A stretch of 64,000 nt of DNA from DASXQK01 sp963724385 (GTDB taxonomy: Bacteria; Pseudomonadota; Alphaproteobacteria; Dongiales; Dongiaceae). The stretch spans positions 868,001-932,000 of the forward strand of contig CAVRUJ010000002.1 in NCBI GenBank assembly GCA_963724385.1, in the 5' to 3' direction. The number at the start of each line of letters is the position of its first letter. Within the stretch, counting starts at the first letter, position 1. Shown here in pieces: positions 58,931-64,000 of the stretch. Under the pieces are notes generated by a model that saw only the letters and a program-made list of their open reading frames with translations, made no database searches and had not been told where the DNA came from. The translations under genes and the position numbers were made by a program.

Positions 58931-59977
58931 ATGAGGAAAACCATTCTTGCGCTTGCGGCAAGCTTACTCGCCCTTTCGGCGGCTTCGGCTATGGCCGACC
59001 AGCTGAGCGGTGCAGGCAGTACCGCGATATACCCAGTGCTGTCCAAGTGGGCCGATGCTTATCAGAAGAGCACGGGCACGGGGGTCAACTATCAGGCTAT
59101 CGGCTCCGGCGGCGGGATCAAGCAGATCGAGGCGAAGACGGTCCAGTTCGGCGCTACCGACAAGCCACTCAACCCCGATGATCTGGCCAAGAACAGTCTG
59201 ATCCAGTTTCCTCAGGTGATCATCTCCATTACGCCGGTGGTCAATCTCCAGGGTATCCAGCCGGGCCAGCTCCGCCTTGACGGCGAGGCCCTGGCCGACG
59301 CCTTTCTCGGCAAGCTCCCCTATTGGGACGACCCGGAGATCAAGGCCCTGAACCCCGGCGTTGACTTGCCCCATACGGCGATCACGATCGTGCACCGGTC
59401 GGACGGATCCGGCACGACCTTCACCTTCAGCGACTATCTCTCCAAGGTCAGCCCCGAGTGGAAGAGCAAGGTCGGAGAGGGCACGGCGGTCGATTGGCCG
59501 GCCGGGGTCGGCGGCAAGGGCAATGCCGGCGTCGCTTCCAACGTCAAGCAGGTCGATGGCGCTCTCGGCTACGTCGAGTACGCCTACGCGAAGCAGAACA
59601 ACATGACCTACACCAAGATGGTCAACGCCGAGGACCAGGTGGTCGAGCCGACCATGGAGGCCTTCCAGGCCGCGGCGGCCAACGCGGATTTCAGCAAGAC
59701 GCAGAACTTCTACCTGATCCTGACCAACCAGCCGGGGGCAAAGAGCTGGCCCATCACGGGCACCACCTGGATCTTGATGCGGACCGACGCGTCGCCGGAT
59801 GACAACTTGGCAGTGCTGAAGTTCATGGATTGGGCTCTGCGTCATGGCCAGGACCAGGCCACGGCGCTGGACTATGTGCCCATACCCGACAACGTCGTGA
59901 GCCAGATCGAAGCGAGCTGGGCCAAGGACCTAAAGGCGGCCGACGGCTCGTCCTTGTGGAAAGGCGCGACCAACTAA
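58931..59977 (+). CDS. pstS: Phosphate-binding periplasmic protein
   Basis: AGGAGGGAG precedes the ATG. MRKTILALAASLLALSAASA-MA is a Sec signal peptide. The mature protein has LSGAGSTAIYPVLSKWADAY, GSGGGIKQIEAKTVQFGATD, TIVHRSDGSGTTFTFSDYLS, GKGNAGVASNVKQVDGALGY and LTNQPGAKSWPITGTTWILM, all PstS hallmarks, with phosphate-contacting Ser/Thr/Asp motifs intact. It delivers phosphate to PstCAB, but no pstC, pstA or pstB is in the window. Next to ars genes, a lone PstS may help select phosphate over arsenate; that link is inference. Confidence 0.9.
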   Translation: MRKTILALAASLLALSAASAMADQLSGAGSTAIYPVLSKWADAYQKSTGTGVNYQAIGSGGGIKQIEAKTVQFGATDKPLNPDDLAKNSLIQFPQVIISITPVVNLQGIQPGQLRLDGEALADAFLGKLPYWDDPEIKALNPGVDLPHTAITIVHRSDGSGTTFTFSDYLSKVSPEWKSKVGEGTAVDWPAGVGGKGNAGVASNVKQVDGALGYVEYAYAKQNNMTYTKMVNAEDQVVEPTMEAFQAAAANADFSKTQNFYLILTNQPGAKSWPITGTTWILMRTDASPDDNLAVLKFMDWALRHGQDQATALDYVPIPDNVVSQIEASWAKDLKAADGSSLWKGATN

Positions 59978-60014
59978 GAGACGCCGGCGTCTACGAAGGA
60001 CTATCGAGAAGCGA

Positions 60015-60043
60015 GGCCGGCCGTCGGAAGACGGCCGGCCTTT
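60015..60043 (+). terminator. Intrinsic terminator after pstS
   Basis: GGCCGGCCGTC and GACGGCCGGCC form a perfect 11-bp stem with a GGAA loop, followed by TTT. It lies 38 bases after the pstS stop. Confidence 0.8.
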
Positions 60044-60225
60044 GCCATTCTGTGGTCGACGATATGCGCTTTTCCAGGGACCATGGCCAGAGATCCACCC
60101 CTGGACTTACGATCGGCCATACTTCCTACTACCAGAATCTCCCAATTGGCTCGGCGTCACTTATAGGAGGACATCGCTGGCCGAAACGGGGCGACCATCG
60201 GTGCTACTGGCAAGAAGGCCGAAGC

Positions 60226-60738
60226 TCAGGCCTTCTCGAGCCTCCGCTGGCCCAGCTTTTCCACCTCGCGTTGGATAGCCAGCCAACTCAATTTCTCAAG
60301 CGGCAACGCGGAGAAGATCTTGATGCGGTTTTCGATCTGGCGGAACACGTCGGCGAAAAGCGCACGCTTCTCGACGTCGGGTCCGACGAACGCGGCTGGA
60401 TCGGGAAAACCCCAATGCGCCGTGATCGGCTGTCCCGGCCAGACCGGACAGACTTCGCCCGCGGCTTGGTCGCACACCGTAAAGACGAAGTCCATCACCG
60501 GCGCGCCGGGTTCTGCAAACTCGTCCCAGCTCTTGCTGCGCAACTCGCCGATTGGCAGCTTGAGCTTCTTCAGCAGGTCGATGGTGAAGGGATGCACCTT
60601 GCCTGTGGGATGGCTGCCTGCACTGAAGGCTTGGAAGCGCCCCTTGCCCCAGTGATTGAGAAGCGTCTCCGCCATGATGCTGCGCGCCGAATTCCCGGTG
60701 CACAGGAACAGGACGTTGTTGACCTTGTTCGCCATCAT
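60226..60738 (-). CDS. arsC: Arsenate reductase, thioredoxin-type (LMW-PTP fold)
   Basis: GAGGAGAG precedes tandem ATGs at 60738 and 60735. The protein has the P-loop FLCTGNSARSIMAE (Cys13, Arg19), FSAGSHPTGKVHPF, a catalytic DFVFTVCDQAAGEVCPVWPG (second Cys) and WGFPDPAAF (Asp-Pro). It reduces arsenate to arsenite with thioredoxin-type recycling. At 170 residues it is about 30 longer than the shortest family members, with a C-terminal helix (LSWLAIQREVEKLGQRRLEK). It is the last gene of arsR-arsI-arsC. Confidence 0.9.
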   Translation of the reverse strand: MMANKVNNVLFLCTGNSARSIMAETLLNHWGKGRFQAFSAGSHPTGKVHPFTIDLLKKLKLPIGELRSKSWDEFAEPGAPVMDFVFTVCDQAAGEVCPVWPGQPITAHWGFPDPAAFVGPDVEKRALFADVFRQIENRIKIFSALPLEKLSWLAIQREVEKLGQRRLEKA

Positions 60739-60746
60739 CGCTCTCC

Positions 60747-61245
60747 TCAGGCGGCACAGCAGGCTGGACCGGCGGGCCTGGCGTCGCGCGCCGGGCTCGG
60801 CTCGGAAACGGCCTCGCCGATGCCGCAGCATACCGCGGCCGGCTCGCCGCGGTTCGTCGCGGACGAATCCTCTCCATAGGCGGTCTCGCCGCCGAATGTG
60901 AAAAAGGTTTCCCACTTGATGCCCTGGGGGTCAGCCACCCAGGCCTTGTCCGAGTGGGCATAGCAGCAATGAGCCTCGCCGCGGTCGAACACCTCGCGGC
61001 CGGCTGCGTCGAGCCGCTCCGCTATGGGCGCCAGTTCCTCTCGGCTTTCGACTTGAAACCCGAGATGGTCGATGCCCGCGGCCGATCTGCGCTGGGAGAT
61101 CGCGAAATTCACTCGCGGATCCTCGAGCATCCACTTCGCATAGTCCGGCTTGACCACGCTGGGCTCGGCGGCGAAGAGCGTCGAATAGAACCGGATCGAA
61201 TTCTTGCAGGTCCTGAACCGTCACATGGACATGGAAGCGCCTCAT
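60747..61245 (-). pseudogene. arsI: ArsI-type C-As lyase / CadI-like glyoxalase-fold protein, frameshifted near its start
   Basis: The ATG at 61245 gives MRRFHVHVTVQDLQ, then breaks. From about 61200 the next frame gives RFYSTLFAAEPSVVKPDYAK, WMLEDPRVNFAIS, GIDHLGFQVESREEL and AHCCYAHSDKAWVADPQGIK with WETFF. Removing one base in GCAAGAATTC gives DLQNSIRFYSTLF, the normal join. The His of FHVHV and DHLG, the Cys pair HCCYAH and the Glu of WETFF are the metal and arsenical ligands of ArsI, which cleaves the carbon-arsenic bond of methyl- and aryl-arsenite using Fe(II) and O2. The C-terminal tail is Ala/Cys-rich. ATGA overlap couples it to arsR. Confidence 0.82.
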
Positions 61246-61601
61246 GCTGTTCTCCTCAGTCGGATACTCCGCTTGGCTCCGGGCGCCGCTTGGGACGGTG
61301 TCGCACAGAGGGCATCGTTGCCGCCGCAACAGTTCTCGGTCAGGTAGCCCATCAGGCCGTTCATGGCGGCGAAGTCCACCGAATAGATCAAGGATCGGCT
61401 CTGGCGTTGCTGGGCGATCAGTCCAGCGTGATGAAGCTGGGCCAGGTGAAAGGACAGGGACGAGGCCGGCAGCTCCAGCTCCTCCGCGATCGCCCCCGCC
61501 GGAAGCCCCCGAGGACCGCGTTCGACCAGGAGGCGGAAGATCGCCAGCCTCGTTTCCTGGGCAAGCGCCCCTAGAGCGCCGATCGCCTCCTTGGTATCCA
61601 T
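61242..61601 (-). CDS. arsR: ArsR-family arsenic-responsive repressor
   Basis: From the Met at 61601 the 119-residue protein reads MDTKEAIGALGALAQETRLA, then IFRLLVERGPRGLPAGAIAE, LELPASSLSFHLAQLHHAGL and IAQQRQSRSLIYSVDFAAMN with GYLTENCCGGNDALC. The winged helix is complete. The Cys pair NCC and the later C resemble As(III)-binding cysteines of the C-terminal type. Its TGA overlaps the ATG of arsI. A Met at 61625 is an alternative start. It heads the operon and should repress it, and perhaps arsM, until arsenite binds. Confidence 0.88.
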   Translation of the reverse strand: MDTKEAIGALGALAQETRLAIFRLLVERGPRGLPAGAIAEELELPASSLSFHLAQLHHAGLIAQQRQSRSLIYSVDFAAMNGLMGYLTENCCGGNDALCATPSQAAPGAKRSIRLRRTA

Positions 61602-61914
61602 CTTCGATCCGCTTTTCACACTCATTCTACATTTCCAATATGATTGAATTGTGACAAAGGTAGCTGGCGTCCCGGGCTTGTCAACGTTATTTCTCCCATT
61701 GTCGAATCCGATGCGGCGAAAGCGCTTGCGATCAGGCGTGCAATTGGCAGTGATTGCCTGGGCAGGTACTATTTGTCCTAATAGATGGGCTTTCAGATCG
61801 GGGCGTTGCACTGGGTTCGGGGAGCCCCCCGGATGTGGGCGAACGCTCCCATCGTGGTCGACGGGGAGAGACGAATTTGCCGGCAGCGCGACTATTGGTG
61901 ACTCCCTACCCACC
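61602..61914. other. 313-bp divergent promoter region
   Basis: It lies between arsR and the sensor kinase. The frame extending the kinase back to 61651 has no conserved sequence. It contains the ArsR-site candidate at 61630-61639. Confidence 0.5.
61630..61639 (-). promoter_or_regulatory. Candidate ArsR site, right copy
   Basis: On the minus strand this is ATTGGAAATG, identical to 51573-51582, 28 bases before the arsR start at 61601. The pair of occurrences next to two arsR genes suggests an operator element. Confidence 0.4.
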
Positions 61915-63390
61915 GTGCGGACCACGGTCGTGAGGCTCGGCCCCCTCGCGCCAGGGCGGTGGCCTCTCAAGCTCAAAGTGCCGCTTCTGGTCGTGGTTTT
62001 CATGCTCACCGTGGCCGTCGCCGTTTCAAACGTCGTCCTGCGGCGCCTGGCTTCGGATCAGGAGCTTCATCTCCAACAACTCGCGGACTCCTATCTGGAT
62101 GGGTTGTCCGCGGCTATCCAGCCGAACCTGCTCCGCCGCGATGTCTGGGAGACTTTCGACGCCCTCGATCGGGCCCGCGGCCTCTACCGGGCACTAAGGA
62201 CAAAATATGCCCTTGTGGCTCTTCCAGACGGCTCGGTTCTGGCCGCGTCCGACCCCATCGCCTTTCCCACAGGAATGCCCGTACCCGCCAGCCTTGCCCA
62301 GCGTTTCGCCACGGGCGACGGCCTTGCAATCGATGAAAAGCAGGGAAGCGCCTGGGTCAAGCGCACGTTCCGGCAGGATGGCCACGAACTCGGTGCAATT
62401 CTGGCAGAATTCGATATCTCCAATCTGCTGCAGATCAGGCGCGAGGTGCTTTGGGCCCTTGTCCTCGCCAACGCCGGATTGGTTGCGGTGCTCAGCCTCG
62501 CCGGCTATCTGGTCGTGCGACGCCTGCTGCAGCCCATCGCGGTCCTCACCGCGCATGTGCATCGCGCCGGGTCGGGCAAGCTCAAGGAGATCCCGCCAAC
62601 GCTGCTGCGTGATGACGGATCCGAGATCGGTCAACTGGTGGCAAGCTTCAACCAGATGGCCAGCGCGATACGGGACCGGGAGCAACTTGCGATCAGGCTC
62701 GCCAAGGAGGGCCGGAGCGTCCTCCTCGGCAAACTGGCTTCGGGCATGGCCCATGAGGTGAACAATCCTTTGGGGGGCATGCTTAATGTGATCGATACCC
62801 TGAAAAAGCATGGCGAAGATGAGCAAACCCGGCTTCGCGCCCTTGACATTCTGGAGCGGGGTTTAACGGGAATTGCCAATGTCGTCCGGGCCACCTTGAC
62901 TACATACAGAGGGCCCGCAGTTACGCCGGGCTTACGCTCGCGAGACGTGGACGATCTGCGTTTCCTGCTCCAGCATGAGCTGGCGCGGCGCAATCTGACT
63001 CTGCACTGGTCGAACAACCTGCCGGACGCGCTTCCTGTGGATGGTCTGACGCTGAGACAGGTGACCCTGAATCTCCTGCTGAATGCGTGCGCCGCCTCGC
63101 CGCCGAATTCTACTGTCGAATTCGAAGCAGAGACCGCCGGCCGAGGCGTTTCGGTTCGGATACAAGACTCGGGCCCCGGCCTGCCGCAAAATGTCCTCGA
63201 ACTTTTCAGAGACCCGCGAACGGTTCCTCAGGTCCCGACCGAGGAACTGGGTCTCGGCGTGTGGACCGTCTGCCGGCTGTTAGGCCGGATCGCCGGGCGG
63301 ATCGAAGTGCTTCGCTCAGACAATTCAGGAACCGACTTGCGCGTCACGATACCATTCGAGTCTGCAGAGGTGGTCGATGCCGTCGCATGA
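61915..63390 (+). CDS. Membrane sensor histidine kinase
   Basis: From a GTG at 61915 (start uncertain) the protein has a first membrane helix (LLVVVFMLTVAVAVSNVVL), a periplasmic sensing region of about 130 residues, a second helix (VLWALVLANAGLVAVLSLAG), a HAMP linker (RRLLQPIAVLTAHVHRAGSG), the His box GMAHEVNNPLGGMLNVIDTL, the N box LNLLLNACAASP and G boxes DSGPGLP and LGLGVWTVCRL. The final residues overlap the start of the response regulator by 14 bases, so the pair is translationally coupled. It may sense a ligand relevant to the arsenic/phosphate genes beside it, which is speculation. Confidence 0.85.
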   Translation: MRTTVVRLGPLAPGRWPLKLKVPLLVVVFMLTVAVAVSNVVLRRLASDQELHLQQLADSYLDGLSAAIQPNLLRRDVWETFDALDRARGLYRALRTKYALVALPDGSVLAASDPIAFPTGMPVPASLAQRFATGDGLAIDEKQGSAWVKRTFRQDGHELGAILAEFDISNLLQIRREVLWALVLANAGLVAVLSLAGYLVVRRLLQPIAVLTAHVHRAGSGKLKEIPPTLLRDDGSEIGQLVASFNQMASAIRDREQLAIRLAKEGRSVLLGKLASGMAHEVNNPLGGMLNVIDTLKKHGEDEQTRLRALDILERGLTGIANVVRATLTTYRGPAVTPGLRSRDVDDLRFLLQHELARRNLTLHWSNNLPDALPVDGLTLRQVTLNLLLNACAASPPNSTVEFEAETAGRGVSVRIQDSGPGLPQNVLELFRDPRTVPQVPTEELGLGVWTVCRLLGRIAGRIEVLRSDNSGTDLRVTIPFESAEVVDAVA

Positions 63391-64000
63391 CAATCTCCAG
63401 ATCGTTGTCATAGAAGACGACCCCATCATGGGAGAATCGCTGCTGCAGCGTCTGGCCCTGGAGGGGTACGCGCCGCATTGGTATCGGACCGGCGCGGAAG
63501 CGCTGCGGCAGATGAAGGCTGTGCGCCCGGACCTCGTGGTCTGCGACATTCGCCTCGCTGATATGAACGGCGAACGGGTGTTCTATGAGGCGCTCCCCGA
63601 TCTCAGGTTCACGCCAGTGATATTCATGACCGCCTTCGGTGATATCGAGCAGGCCGTTCGCCTGATTCAGGCGGGAGCAGACGACTATGTGACCAAACCG
63701 TTCCAAATGGATGAGTTCCTGGACCGCATCGATCATCTATTGAAGCGCCATCGGCCCGTCGAGGCGCCGGAGTGCTCCGTTCTCGGACGGTCCGAGACGA
63801 TGCGGCGCATTGAAGCCCTGCTTCGCCGCGTTGCCGATATCGACAGCACTCTGCTCCTGACTGGCGAGAGCGGCGTGGGCAAGGAGGTAGCGGCGCGCTT
63901 CGTGCACCAGCTCTCCCAACGCTCTACGCGGCCTTTCATGGCCGTCAATTGCGCCGCGATCCCCGCCGATCTCCTCGAAAGCGAGCTCTTCGGCCACGAG
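63377..64000 (+). CDS. NtrC-type sigma-54-dependent response regulator (3' end outside window)
   Basis: The ATG at 63377 lies inside the kinase gene. The receiver domain begins MPSHDNLQIVVIEDDPIMGE, with phosphoacceptor Asp57 (VVCDIRLADMNG), MTAFGD and VTKPF. From about residue 135 the AAA+ domain follows: LGRSETMRRIEALLRRVADI, the Walker A LLLTGESGVGKE and FMAVNCAAIPADLLESELFG at the window end. The GAFTGA loop and DNA-binding domain are beyond. It should activate sigma-54 promoters after phosphorylation by the coupled kinase. Confidence 0.88.
   Translation, partial: MPSHDNLQIVVIEDDPIMGESLLQRLALEGYAPHWYRTGAEALRQMKAVRPDLVVCDIRLADMNGERVFYEALPDLRFTPVIFMTAFGDIEQAVRLIQAGADDYVTKPFQMDEFLDRIDHLLKRHRPVEAPECSVLGRSETMRRIEALLRRVADIDSTLLLTGESGVGKEVAARFVHQLSQRSTRPFMAVNCAAIPADLLESELFGHE

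Noticed and set aside
1..64000. CRISPR array, rRNA genes, complete tRNA genes, replication origin
   Set aside because: I saw no regularly spaced direct repeats, no rRNA-like stretches, no complete cloverleaf and no origin-like cluster.

Overview
The window reads as accessory DNA from a GC-rich alphaproteobacterium, most likely a soil member of the Hyphomicrobiales close to Bradyrhizobium. This rests on the style of the recognisable proteins (creatinase, KOR-type 2-oxoacid oxidoreductase, tandem BTAD/TolB/TPR regulators, many very small orphan proteins) and on the insertion sequences. No 16S gene or other taxonomic marker is present, so the assignment is inference.

Layout. 0-3.9 kb: a pirin tail, a dead glutathionyl-hydroquinone reductase, a small NAD(P)-binding reductase, a glutamine-amidotransferase-like protein and small orphans. 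3.9-10.4 kb: an overlapping three-gene cluster (GltD-like NAD(P)H:ferredoxin module, fused gamma/alpha subunit, beta subunit) for 2-oxoacid:ferredoxin oxidoreduction, then a decayed LysR gene and a convergent creatinase. 10.7-17.7 kb: tiny genes of 26 to 150 residues, several belonging to families that recur elsewhere in the window, plus two nested transposase tails and a MEDS-LuxR regulator. 17.5-23.4 kb: a PAS-GAF-HD-GYP protein with a coupled Cys-rich micro-gene, a divergent HxlR/quinone-reductase pair and two SDR genes, one frameshifted. 23.7-26 kb: a kinase fused to a class-III aminotransferase. 26-29.5 kb: a His-rich metal exporter and small proteins, with a 20-bp direct repeat at each end and a tRNA 3' fragment at the right. 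29.9-35.8 kb: a degradative-looking cluster (two SDRs, an FMO cut by an insertion sequence, a ketopantoate reductase, an acyl-CoA-dehydrogenase-like flavoprotein). 36.3-40.3 kb: two tandem BTAD-TolB-TPR regulators, the upstream one frameshifted, facing two sister micro-genes.

41-48 kb is a mosaic in which complete small genes alternate with fragments of two tiny gene families (an IYRAAKLLIDQHG family and a zinc-ribbon family). 48.3-50.3 kb holds a transposase that has removed the front of a large serine recombinase. 50.5-53.2 kb has a beta-carbonic anhydrase, a truncated arsR, arsM and an IS5-type transposase. 53.4-58.7 kb has a frameshifted CmoA-like methyltransferase, a second methyltransferase-like gene, an NHL plus second-propeller protein (frameshifted), and a truncated IS1595 transposase. 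58.9-64 kb has pstS, an arsR-arsI-arsC operon (arsI frameshifted), and a sensor kinase overlapping an NtrC-type response regulator that runs off the end.

Two themes stand out. Several very small protein families are scattered as intact copies and fragments, the best being a roughly 60-residue domain with a SEAEAEAW-like motif present seven times. Also, many single-nucleotide frameshifts and IS truncations occur together. That fits either a decaying island or a long-read assembly with residual indels; the sequence alone cannot decide between them.
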